From contig OY762063.1 of NCBI GenBank assembly GCA_963665075.1, positions 1,860,001 through 1,924,000 on the forward strand: 64,000 nt of DNA. The letters run 5' to 3'. The position numbers and the translations under genes are program-made. Below are positions 31,669 to 39,493 of this stretch, in pieces (within the stretch, counting starts at the first letter, position 1; every line of letters starts with the position of its first letter). Source of the DNA: JAPULR01 sp963665075. Lineage in GTDB: Bacteria > Chloroflexota > Dehalococcoidia > Lucifugimonadales > GCA-2712585. The notes beneath the pieces are model-generated. The model was not told the origin of the DNA, did no database searches, and worked only from the letters and a program-made list of their open reading frames with translations.

Positions 31669-32295
31669 CTAGCCGCGGCGCTTGCGGAGGACGTCCCAGA
31701 CCTGCTGGGGCTTTACGTCGGAGGCGGCCATGAGGACGAGGGTGTGGTAGAGGAGGTCGGCGACCTCTTCGGGCAGGTTTTCGACGTTGCCCTGAGCGGC
31801 GGCGATGGCGGTTTCGCCAGCTTCTTCCGTCACCTTCTGGGCCACCCGTCCGATGCCCTCGGCGAGGAGTTCCGACGTATAGCTGCCTTCCGGCATTCGC
31901 TGTTTCCTGTCCTGGATGACGGCGTATAGCTCGTCGAGGACGCCGGAGCCGGGGTCGGAGCGGGTGAATTCGGCGGGTTCAGGCACGCCTTCCAGGGGGG
32001 TGAAGAAGCAGGACTCGTTTTCCGTGTGGCAGGCGGGGCCGTCGGGGACAACTTTCAAAAGAAGGGTATCGCCGTCGCAGTCCACCCAGGCCTCCCGCAG
32101 GTTCAGGTAGTTGCCGGAGACTTCGCCCTTGTGCCACAGGTCCTCGCGGCTGCGGCTGTAGAACCAGACCTGGACGCCTTCGACGGTGCGCTTGAGGGAG
32201 CCGGGGTTCATGTAGCCGAGCATGAGGACTTTGCCGGTGTTGATGTCCTGGGCTATGGCGGGAATGAGGCCCTGCTTGTCGAGTTTGAGAGTCAT
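31669..32295 (-). CDS. hisI: Bifunctional phosphoribosyl-AMP cyclohydrolase / phosphoribosyl-ATP pyrophosphatase
   Basis: This 208-residue fusion catalyses steps 2 and 3 of histidine synthesis. The N-terminal HisI domain (1 to about 110) has WVDCDGDTLLLKV and GPACHTENESCF, the Mg/Zn ligand motifs. The C-terminal HisE domain (about 118-208) has KVTEEAGETAIAA and EVADLLYHTLVLM. The start at ATG 32295 follows AGGAGGT. The frame open to 32526 only reads repeat DNA. It is the last of a minus-strand set with hisF and a HAD gene. Confidence 0.95.
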   Translation of the reverse strand: MTLKLDKQGLIPAIAQDINTGKVLMLGYMNPGSLKRTVEGVQVWFYSRSREDLWHKGEVSGNYLNLREAWVDCDGDTLLLKVVPDGPACHTENESCFFTPLEGVPEPAEFTRSDPGSGVLDELYAVIQDRKQRMPEGSYTSELLAEGIGRVAQKVTEEAGETAIAAAQGNVENLPEEVADLLYHTLVLMAASDVKPQQVWDVLRKRRG

Positions 32296-32340
32296 TTTGT
32301 TTACCTCCTGAGGGATTGGTGTTGCTAGTGGATGAGGGGA

Positions 32341-32482
32341 ATCACCCCCCATCCTAGCCTTCCCCCATCGAGGGGGAAGGGATAAGATGGATTCCCGCCT
32401 TCGCGGGAATGACGAAAGGGGTGGCGGGAATGACGGAGGGGGACGCCCCGCTCGACCCTTCGACAGGCTCAGGGTGAGCGGT
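32341..32482. repeat. Family C, A and B repeat cluster
   Basis: In the gap between hisIE and the HAD gene there are in turn family C (about 32341-32377), a family A palindrome plus half copy (32387-32440) and family B (about 32453-32480). No gene is seen in the gap. Confidence 0.8.
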
Positions 32483-32516
32483 GAGGGAGGAAGGGGGTTT
32501 GTGAGAGGGGTTCGCG

Positions 32517-33233
32517 CTAGTTCCATGTTTTCAGGATTGAGGGGAGTTGGGCGAGGCTGGTTATCTGGTAGTCGGGCTGGGGTTGGCCTTCGTCGAGGGT
32601 CTTGCCGTCGCGGTTGATCCAGACGGCGTTCATGCCCACGCCTTTCGCCCCAATAACGTCGTCGAAGGGGTTGTCGCCAACGTAAACGGCCTCCTGGGGT
32701 TCGAGGTCGAGGGCCTCCAGGACGCGCAGGAAGGGGAGCGGGTGGGGCTTGTATGCGCCGACCATCTCCGAGGAGAGGACGACGGGGAAGGTCAGGCCGA
32801 TGCGCTTAAGTTGGGGTAGGAGATAATCGTCGTCGGCGTTGGAGAGGATTGCCGTTGTCCAACGAGCTTGGAGGGTGGCGATCGTTTCGGCGACTTCGGG
32901 GTAGGCGTCGCGGCGTCCCATTGAGAAGATGGACTCCCTGCCGGCGCGATAAGCGTCGGCGTCGAGGCCGCGGTGGGCGAAGACGGCGGCGAAGCAGTCC
33001 CGCCACGCCTCTTCGTAGCTCTTGAAGGGCGGGCTGTTGTAGGGGTCGTCCATGTTCAGCCGTTCCTTGCGGAACTGCACCTCGAGGGCCTTCCACTCGC
33101 TGTAGAGGGTGTGGTGGTCGATGGGGAGGTTATGGGAACGGCAAACCCCTTCGAACACGTCCATCCAACCCTCGATTGGGTTGGAGACGAGGGTCTCGTA
33201 CATATCGAACACGACGGCCTTGATTTTGGCCAT
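32517..33233 (-). CDS. HAD-superfamily hydrolase
   Basis: This 238-residue protein starts after AAGGAG. Motif I is VVFDMYETL (nucleophile D10, Tyr in place of the second Asp). Motif II is AILSNAD, motif III is VGAYKPHPLPF, and motif IV is VYVGDNPFDDVIGA. The DxY form is typical of haloacid dehalogenase-like members. It lies 9 bp after hisF and is probably co-transcribed with it. A histidinol-phosphatase role is conceivable from context but is not supported by motifs. Confidence 0.8.
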   Translation of the reverse strand: MAKIKAVVFDMYETLVSNPIEGWMDVFEGVCRSHNLPIDHHTLYSEWKALEVQFRKERLNMDDPYNSPPFKSYEEAWRDCFAAVFAHRGLDADAYRAGRESIFSMGRRDAYPEVAETIATLQARWTTAILSNADDDYLLPQLKRIGLTFPVVLSSEMVGAYKPHPLPFLRVLEALDLEPQEAVYVGDNPFDDVIGAKGVGMNAVWINRDGKTLDEGQPQPDYQITSLAQLPSILKTWN

Positions 33234-33242
33234 TTTTTCTCC

Positions 33243-34037
33243 TTATTCCAGGTTGTGGGTCACGGGTCTTATTGGTACGCCTCTTTCGGCAAGGTACTGC
33301 TTGACTTGTGCTATTGAGTATACGCCGAAATGGAAGATGCTGGCGGCGAGGACGGCGTCGGCCTTTCCTTGGTCAATGGCGTCGTAGAGGTGGTCGGGGG
33401 TTCCGGCGCCGCCGCTGGCGACCACGGGGACGGAGGCCGCCTCCGAGATGGCGCGGTTCAGTTCCAGGTCGTAGCCGCCCCGGGTGCCGTCGGAGTCCAT
33501 GCTGTTGACGACGATTTCCCCCGCGCCCAACTCAACGGCGCGGACGGCCCACTCCACGGCGTCCAACCCCACGTCATCGCCGCCATCGCGACCTGTGCGG
33601 ACGCGGACTTTCCAACGGGAAGGAGAGCTGCCTGGGACGCGTAGGGCGTCGAGTCCTAGGACGATGCATTGGCTGCCGAAAGCCCATGCGCCGTCGGAGA
33701 TGAGTCGGGGATTCTCGACGGCGGCGGTGTTGATGGAGACTTTGTCGGCGCCGGCCTTGAGCATCAGCCGCATATCTTCGACGGTGCGGAGGCCGCCGCC
33801 GACGGTTAGGGGTATGAATACCTGGTCGGCGGTGCGGGAGACCACGTTGAGCATGATGCCGCGCCCTTCCGCCGAGGCGGTGATGTCGTAGAAGACGAGC
33901 TCGTCGGCGCCCTCGGCGTCGTAGAAGGCGGCTAGAGCGACGGGGTCGCCGGCGTCCACGTGGTCTAGGAATTTGACGCCTTTGACGACGCGGCCCGCTT
34001 TGACGTCGAGGCAGGGGATGATGCGCTTCGTCAGCAT
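33243..34037 (-). CDS. hisF: Imidazole glycerol phosphate synthase, cyclase subunit
   Basis: This 264-residue (beta/alpha)8 barrel starts MLTKRIIPCLDVKAGRVVKG, with the catalytic Asp11. The second catalytic Asp is in VLGLDAL, and phosphate-binding loops are PLTVGGGLR, VNSMDSDGT and VVASGGAG. With HisH it makes imidazole glycerol phosphate and AICAR. A short insert, RVPGSSPSRW, near 135-145 is slightly longer than usual. hisH is not in the window. Confidence 0.96.
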   Translation of the reverse strand: MLTKRIIPCLDVKAGRVVKGVKFLDHVDAGDPVALAAFYDAEGADELVFYDITASAEGRGIMLNVVSRTADQVFIPLTVGGGLRTVEDMRLMLKAGADKVSINTAAVENPRLISDGAWAFGSQCIVLGLDALRVPGSSPSRWKVRVRTGRDGGDDVGLDAVEWAVRAVELGAGEIVVNSMDSDGTRGGYDLELNRAISEAASVPVVASGGAGTPDHLYDAIDQGKADAVLAASIFHFGVYSIAQVKQYLAERGVPIRPVTHNLE

Positions 34038-34362
34038 GGGGAGTCACCCCCATCCCAACCTTCCCCCGTCAAGGGGGAAGGGGTAAGATGGATTCCCGCC
34101 TGCGTGGGAATGGCGAGAGGGGTGGGCGACGCTCGACCCTTCGACAGGCTCAGGGTGAGTGGTTTGGGGGTTGGCTCAGGGTGAGCGGAGGAGGAACTGG
34201 ATTCCGGCTTTCGCCGGAATGACGGGGGGGTTGCAGGGGGAAGGGGCAAGAGCGGATGGATTCCCGCCTGCGCGGGAATGACGAGAGGGGTGGGCGACGC
34301 TCGACCCTTCGACAGGCTCAGGGTGAGCGGGTGGGTTGCAGGTATGGGGAGTGTGGGGGGCA
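34038..34362. repeat. Repeat cluster filling the gap before hisF
   Basis: No gene is found in these 325 bp. There are family C (about 34046-34083), three family A palindromes (about 34090-34113, 34199-34226 and 34259-34283) and three family B copies or parts (about 34136-34160, 34171-34187 and 34311-34330). The order A-B is repeated with almost identical spacing, including the shared string GAGAGGGGTGGGCGACGC, which shows a local duplication. Confidence 0.82.
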
Positions 34363-34947
34363 TCAGGGGCGTCTCTTGAACAGGAGCATGTATTGGGAGC
34401 CGGGCAGTTCCCACCGACGCTGGAAGGAGAAGCCGGCGTTCCTGACGAGGTCAATCATCTCCTCGGGGTCTATGCGCTTTTCAAGGGGCGGGCCGTGCTC
34501 CGTTTCGACTCTGTACCATTCCAGGACGCAGCACCAGCCGGAGGGCTTGAGGGCCTCCGCCGCCTCTCTCAAGAAGGCGCACCTATCATCGGGGGAATGG
34601 ATGACGTACGCAAGCAGCATCCCGTCCAGCGATCGGGGCGCAAGGCCCAAGTCTGCCCCGTCGGTCTTGACAGCCTCCACGTTGCTTAGGGGGACTGCGG
34701 CTACGCGGCGCTTGAGCGCCTCCAGCATCTCGTCGTCCACGTCTATGGCGTAGAGACGGCCATGCGACAGATACTTGGCCAACGGCACGGAAAAATAGCC
34801 GGGGCCGCAGCCCACGTCGGCGACGTGGTGGTAGGGGTCGATGGGCAGGCGGGTCAGAAGCTCATAGGGGTCGGGGCGCTCCGACGATAGGAGGGCCTTG
34901 ATGAAATCGCGCTTGGATTCCGGGTCAGTCTCCAACGCTCTTGCCAT
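34363..34947 (-). CDS. Class I SAM-dependent methyltransferase
   Basis: This 194-residue protein has the SAM-binding motif I VADVGCGPGYFSVPLA (about 43-58), the acidic ribose-binding residue in LYAIDVDDEML and motif IV-like LDGMLLAYVIHS. The substrate is unknown. It overlaps the end of the MscS gene by 23 bp, so the two are probably one transcript. Confidence 0.8.
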   Translation of the reverse strand: MARALETDPESKRDFIKALLSSERPDPYELLTRLPIDPYHHVADVGCGPGYFSVPLAKYLSHGRLYAIDVDDEMLEALKRRVAAVPLSNVEAVKTDGADLGLAPRSLDGMLLAYVIHSPDDRCAFLREAAEALKPSGWCCVLEWYRVETEHGPPLEKRIDPEEMIDLVRNAGFSFQRRWELPGSQYMLLFKRRP

Positions 34948-36151
34948 CCTCGGAGGGTTGATTGTTCGTAGACGCCGAATTTCCCTGCGGGGCAGCCGCC
35001 TTCTGCGGTGCGGGCGGGCGATAGGCGGGGTTCTCCCCAGGCCCCCAATAGACGGTCATGTGGGGGAAGGGAATCTCGATGCCTTCCTCATCGAAGACGC
35101 GCTTGATGCGGCGGCGAAACTCTCCGGCGACGTCCCACTGCTCCATCGGCACCGTCTCGCCCATCACCTTGATGGCGATGCCGGAACCGCCGAACTCCTG
35201 AACCCGCACCGCCTTCAGCGGGTCGGTAATCTTCGGCGCCCATTCGGGGTCGGCGGAAATTTCCGCGCCCACCCGGTCGATAATCGCCATCACCTCGTCC
35301 AGGTCTTCCTTGTAAGCGACCTCCACGTCCAGGTTCACCCGCGACTTCTCCTTGGTGAAGTTGCTGGCGATGCCGATTTCGCCGTTGGGGATGACGTGCT
35401 GGTTCATGTGGAAGTCGCGGAGGGTGGTGCGCCGGAGGTTGATGTCTTCGATGACGCCGACAACTCCCGCCAACTCGGCCACGTCGCCGACGCGGAACTG
35501 GTCTTCCAGCATTATGAAGACGCCGGCGAAGATGTCCTTGATGATGTTCTGGGCGCCGAAGCCGATGGCGATGCCGGCCACGCCGGCGCCGGCCAGGATG
35601 GGGGTGATGTTGACGCCCAGTTCCGACAATACCATGAAGAAGGCCATCGCGAAGATGATGGTCGATAGGGTGTTGGAGATGACGCTCTTAAGGGTCCGGG
35701 TGCGACGCTGGACTTCTTCGGAATCCTTGTCCTCGTGAACCCGGTGGGCGAGGTACTGCTCGATGATGGGGGAGGTGAGGCGGCTGACGAAGCGGATGGC
35801 GAGGAAGGCGACGATGACGATGATGCTGACGGTGAGGGTCTTGCCCAGAAGCCACCGCCCCACGGCGGCGCCGCCCGTCTCCGCGTTGTCCAGGACGCCG
35901 CTCATGTCGGCGCCCAGCTGGCTGGCGACGGTGAAGGCGGCGGCGGTTACGATGATGAGTCCGAAGACAAGCTCGACGAAGCGGGCGATGGGCTTGACCA
36001 GGCTGGACTGGTCGGCGGGGATGATGTCGTCCATCCACCGGAGGAATCCCAGCAGGTAGCGGGGCACGACGAAGTGGGAGACGGCGAGGGCCACCATCGT
36101 GAGGACGAGGGTGGCGACGATGACTAGCAGTGCTTGGTTTGAGATGTCCAT
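34925..36151 (-). CDS. Small-conductance mechanosensitive channel (MscS family)
   Basis: This 408-residue protein has about four or five hydrophobic helices in the first 190 residues. The MscS pore helix and beta domain follow: LAGAGVAGIAIGFGAQNIIKDIFAGVFIMLEDQFRVGD (about 182-220), then GVVGVIEDINLRRTTLRD and IPNGEIGIASNF. The C-terminal alpha/beta vestibule ends in a poly-Ala/Pro-rich tail. It acts in the cytoplasmic membrane to release solutes under hypo-osmotic shock. Confidence 0.92.
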   Translation of the reverse strand: MDISNQALLVIVATLVLTMVALAVSHFVVPRYLLGFLRWMDDIIPADQSSLVKPIARFVELVFGLIIVTAAAFTVASQLGADMSGVLDNAETGGAAVGRWLLGKTLTVSIIVIVAFLAIRFVSRLTSPIIEQYLAHRVHEDKDSEEVQRRTRTLKSVISNTLSTIIFAMAFFMVLSELGVNITPILAGAGVAGIAIGFGAQNIIKDIFAGVFIMLEDQFRVGDVAELAGVVGVIEDINLRRTTLRDFHMNQHVIPNGEIGIASNFTKEKSRVNLDVEVAYKEDLDEVMAIIDRVGAEISADPEWAPKITDPLKAVRVQEFGGSGIAIKVMGETVPMEQWDVAGEFRRRIKRVFDEEGIEIPFPHMTVYWGPGENPAYRPPAPQKAAAPQGNSASTNNQPSEDGKSVGD

Positions 36152-36328
36152 GTCGTTTCAGCTTGCGCGGGGTTCTATGGCTGTGTTCAGGCCAATTCTA
36201 CCAGTGTTGGGGCTGGGCCGTCACCCGCAGTGTGTGATGTTCGTGTTTACGGATGACGCCTAATGCTTCACAATGCCACTAGCGGAGCCATTATCGGAGA
36301 AGAATCTTATCGTAAAGAAAATTGATCT

Positions 36329-36589
36329 ATGTTCCCACTGAGGCTTAGATACACCAGGCACGCCCATCGCGTCATAGCAGAACGATTGATACTTGTAGAG
36401 TGGATCGAACTCACGGTGAGCGAACCGGCGCTACGCACTCCGGATCTAATCGATCCCGAAGTGGAGCGTTTCTTTCGCCCTATCCCCGAACGCGACAACC
36501 GGGTTCTTCGCGTCGCCGTCAACACCAGCGTTGCGCCTTGGCGTGTGGTTAGCGTATTCTTTGATAGGAGCATGAGAGGAAAGCTATGA
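36329..36589 (+). CDS. DUF4258 domain protein
   Basis: This 86-residue protein reads RYTRHAHRVIAERLILVEWIELTVSEP and ends in VAVNTSVAPWRVVSVFFDR, the pattern of DUF4258, a compact RelE-like fold suspected to be a toxin. It overlaps the next gene by 4 bp (ATGA), so the two form a toxin-antitoxin-like pair. Activity has not been shown for this family member. Confidence 0.7.
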   Translation: MFPLRLRYTRHAHRVIAERLILVEWIELTVSEPALRTPDLIDPEVERFFRPIPERDNRVLRVAVNTSVAPWRVVSVFFDRSMRGKL

Positions 36590-36786
36590 AACTCAACGTG
36601 GACAAGCAGGCCGACGCCCTGTACCTGCGCCTCGATGATTCCCCCATCGTCGACTCCAAGGAAGTCTCGCCCGGAGTCATCCTCGACTACAACGAATCCA
36701 ACGAAGTGGTGGGCGTAGAGATGCTCCATCTTTCCAAGCGCTCATCAAGCCTGAACCTCTCCGCGCTCCAGTTCGAGACGGCGTAA
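36586..36786 (+). CDS. DUF2283 domain protein
   Basis: This 66-residue protein follows GAGAGGA and contains VDKQADALYLRL, then VSPGVILDYNESNEVVGVEML, the signature of DUF2283. DUF2283 genes usually accompany DUF4258 genes and are thought to be the antitoxin or neutralising partner. Confidence 0.78.
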   Translation: MKLNVDKQADALYLRLDDSPIVDSKEVSPGVILDYNESNEVVGVEMLHLSKRSSSLNLSALQFETA

Positions 36787-36815
36787 TGGTTGGTAGTATT
36801 GGGTGGGAGGGAGAA

Positions 36816-36855
36816 TCACCCCCATCCCAACCTTCCCCCATCGAGGGGGAAGGCG
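36816..36855. repeat. Dispersed repeat family C
   Basis: CACCCCCATCCCAACCTTCC, then CCCATCGAGGGGGAAGG, placed between the DUF2283 gene and the convergent RraA-like gene. Confidence 0.8.
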
Positions 36856-36872
36856 TTACCGTGCGGCGAGGA

Positions 36873-37559
36873 TTAGCGGTTGATTGTGCCGATGGTGACC
36901 TTCGTCATGGGGTCGGGGCGTTCGGCGCGGCACTGGGAGATAGTGCGGCCCTTGGCGATTTCGCCGCGCACCCAGTCCTCCCATGATTCCTTTTCCTGAA
37001 CGAAGGCGAGATGTGCTGCGGACTCTTCGGGGGAGGCTATGAGGACGCCATCGTCGTCGCCGAAGACCATGTCGCCGGGATTAACGACCACGCCGCCGAC
37101 GTTTACGGGGACGTTGACGGCGCCCCACTCGATGCCCCAGCCGCCGGTCTTGCCCGTCATGGCGACGGAGCCGCGGGAGAAGACGGGAAACTGCATGCGC
37201 TCGATGGCGACCCGGTCGGCGATGGGGCCGTCGGTGACCATGCCCGCGATGCCCACCTCCATGTAGCCCAGGCAGCCTATTTCGCCGGTGGTGGCGTGTC
37301 GATACTCGTCGCCGCGGGCGATGACTAGAACGTCGCCGGGACGGGCGAGTTTCAGCGCTTCCGCCACGGCGGAGGTTATCTGGGGATAGGTCTGGACTGT
37401 GAGGGCAGCGCCGACGAGCTTGATGGGCCTGTAGACGGGTTGGATGGAGGATTCCATTGCAGTTTCGAGGATGTGGCCGAGGGTGGCGGGGGCGAGGTTT
37501 CGGTAGGCGCTGACCAGGGCGGGGTCAACGGGCGGCGGCGAGGGGTTAACGGTTATCAT
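36873..37559 (-). CDS. RraA/HMG aldolase family protein
   Basis: This 228-residue protein belongs to the RraA-like family, which includes 4-hydroxy-4-methyl-2-oxoglutarate aldolase/oxaloacetate decarboxylases and the RNase E regulator. Typical parts are the ATLGHILETA-type N-terminus, ALKLARPGDVLVIARGD, the metal/substrate loop GIAGMVTDGPIADR, and VNPGDMVFGDDDGVLIAS. A strong AAGGAGCG site precedes the ATG. Catabolic aldolase activity is more likely than RNase E control; the substrate is unproved. Confidence 0.82.
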   Translation of the reverse strand: MITVNPSPPPVDPALVSAYRNLAPATLGHILETAMESSIQPVYRPIKLVGAALTVQTYPQITSAVAEALKLARPGDVLVIARGDEYRHATTGEIGCLGYMEVGIAGMVTDGPIADRVAIERMQFPVFSRGSVAMTGKTGGWGIEWGAVNVPVNVGGVVVNPGDMVFGDDDGVLIASPEESAAHLAFVQEKESWEDWVRGEIAKGRTISQCRAERPDPMTKVTIGTINR

Positions 37560-37627
37560 GGGGCGCTCCTTGTTAAGGAAAGTTTAGTTCTTGAAGGCAG
37601 AGGTGAAGTTGTATCGCGTCAAATAAC

Positions 37628-38212
37628 TTATCGAAGACTCAGCGAGAATTGCTCAATCCTATCCATATCCGGCGTTTCTGAGGATCGGATATCAACAACT
37701 GCACCAAATTGACGGAAAACTTTGTTGAATAAGCTAATGTCGTCCCCCCAATAGATCATGGCGCAAGACATGGGAGCGCCTTTGCCCTCGTCTTTGCCCT
37801 GAACGAGGAATCTGAGCCTGGTATCGTATAGAAAACAGATTGCCTCAGCTTGAGGCCAGACATATTGTTTCCAATGGCTAGTGTTGGTTGCTACAGGAAC
37901 TAATGCAATAACGTTGGCGCCATAATCCTTACGCGCTTCAGCGCATCGTCGCAACCAGTGCTTTATTGTCGTCCTGCGCCTCTTGTCCGCACCATAAGGT
38001 GGATTTACATATATGGTCGGGTAATCCCATGAAGCAAGAAGCCCGTCGCGTTCAGGAAGACAGTATTCAACATTGGCGTGAACAATGGACCATTCGTTAG
38101 AGCAAGGATCAAGGTGTATCGTTCCACCGAATACCCACCTTACCGCATCTACGTACTTCCCAGGAGTACACCAATCAACACTCTTGGATTGCGTAGTCCT
38201 ACCTGCCGTCAT
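37628..38212 (-). CDS. Phage-type N6-adenine DNA methyltransferase
   Basis: This 194-residue protein starts at ATG 38212 behind GGGAGGAC and overlaps the nuclease gene by 14 bp. It contains DWCTPGKYVDAVRWVFG, LDPCSN and the catalytic TIYVNPPYG, matching the phage N-6-adenine methyltransferase (Dam-like) family. It forms the modification half of the second R-M locus. GC is clearly lower than the neighbouring genes. Confidence 0.82.
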   Translation of the reverse strand: MTAGRTTQSKSVDWCTPGKYVDAVRWVFGGTIHLDPCSNEWSIVHANVEYCLPERDGLLASWDYPTIYVNPPYGADKRRRTTIKHWLRRCAEARKDYGANVIALVPVATNTSHWKQYVWPQAEAICFLYDTRLRFLVQGKDEGKGAPMSCAMIYWGDDISLFNKVFRQFGAVVDIRSSETPDMDRIEQFSLSLR

Positions 38213-39344
38213 CAAGAATGTCCTCCCAATTCTTGGATGCAAGTAAGCCCAAAAGCTGTCTGAATTCCTTGATATTTGCACGCATAGGAGAGATTACATT
38301 AAACCAGCTTTCGATTTGGGGCAAATTCGCTCGAAAGTATCGACGAAGAGCCAAGTCAGCGGAATAATCCATTCGAACTTTGGTAAACCGGTTGCCTCCC
38401 CTAACTCCACTGTAACTCCGAGCAAAAGCATTACATATAGCTTGATTTTGCTCTGTTGGGTGCAAAATCAGGCTTTGGACAAACTCCAGCAACCCCCTGT
38501 CTGTGAGAAAGATGAGCCAGTCATACGCTCCCGCCAATACTTTTAGCTCTTTATTCTGGTCGCCCGACGTAAACCAATTTCCATGATTGCTTACGATGCC
38601 TGCCGTCAAAATGAAATCTCTCAGCAGCGACTTATTGTCAGATTGAATGATGTCTCGTAAGAAGGCGTCGTATGGCTTGTATATGAAGTAGCCGGTGTCC
38701 TGATGTAGAACTCCGTAGAAGGCGCCATCTCTCGCTCTGACCTTCTGAAGAGAAGAAACTGTTCGGGCAACATATGCGCCTTGCTTAGCCTTTTCTATCG
38801 TTTGAGGGCCTTTGGCAACCCCTTCCTCCACACCGACACGCTTGCATTCTATGACCGCGAAGGGATGGGGCGTAAGCCTTTGTACGCGTATCTGATAACC
38901 ATTGCCTGTGGCCTTGGTTAAACGAGCAACGATTATTTGATCGCTGTCCTCGTACAATATGCATCCATTGCGAACAATCCCGTCTCGTGAAAGCAACTGA
39001 GTAGTCTTCAATTTGGAAGTAGCCCAATCGGGATGCCCAAGCAACCTACCTATCTTGTTGGGCGTCAGAGGCAGATCGCTGCTGTCGGCTTCTATCGTGG
39101 CCAAGTTGAGAGACGGATGCAAGCTGAACTCGACATTATGCGTTATATCGGGATTCGCATATTCCGGCAATCGTCTCTCGATGGCGACATCTTTTTCAAA
39201 ACCCCAGCTTTCTATGAGGTAAAACGTGATTATCTCAACCAACGTGCCCAAAGCGCGTCCGGCAGCCTTCTTGGGGTCCCGAGCATAGCTGAACACACCG
39301 CCTGCGAGTCCGCGTTGCAAGGCGTCGATAGATTTAGAGGACAT
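38199..39344 (-). CDS. Probable restriction endonuclease of the second R-M locus (PD-(D/E)XK)
   Basis: I do not recognise the family of this 381-residue protein by name. It has a candidate nuclease centre in HPFAVIECKRVGVEEG (E-x-K) with acidic residues upstream in SLNLATIEADSSDLP. It sits in an overlapping operon with a DNA adenine methylase and has the low GC of the locus. Size and context fit a type II restriction enzyme. Its target sequence is unknown. Confidence 0.6.
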   Translation of the reverse strand: MSSKSIDALQRGLAGGVFSYARDPKKAAGRALGTLVEIITFYLIESWGFEKDVAIERRLPEYANPDITHNVEFSLHPSLNLATIEADSSDLPLTPNKIGRLLGHPDWATSKLKTTQLLSRDGIVRNGCILYEDSDQIIVARLTKATGNGYQIRVQRLTPHPFAVIECKRVGVEEGVAKGPQTIEKAKQGAYVARTVSSLQKVRARDGAFYGVLHQDTGYFIYKPYDAFLRDIIQSDNKSLLRDFILTAGIVSNHGNWFTSGDQNKELKVLAGAYDWLIFLTDRGLLEFVQSLILHPTEQNQAICNAFARSYSGVRGGNRFTKVRMDYSADLALRRYFRANLPQIESWFNVISPMRANIKEFRQLLGLLASKNWEDILDDGR

Positions 39345-39493
39345 GCACTTCTCTTGTGAAGGAAAGTTTCAAGAGTGAGTTTATCAACCGCTAGAGGAAT
39401 GGTAAAGGGTAAGCGGGGGTGGGGGTTCGTGTTTACTAGAGGGGGGCTTTGTGTTAATAATTCTGGAAGTTCATCCAACGCCGGAGGTTCGTC

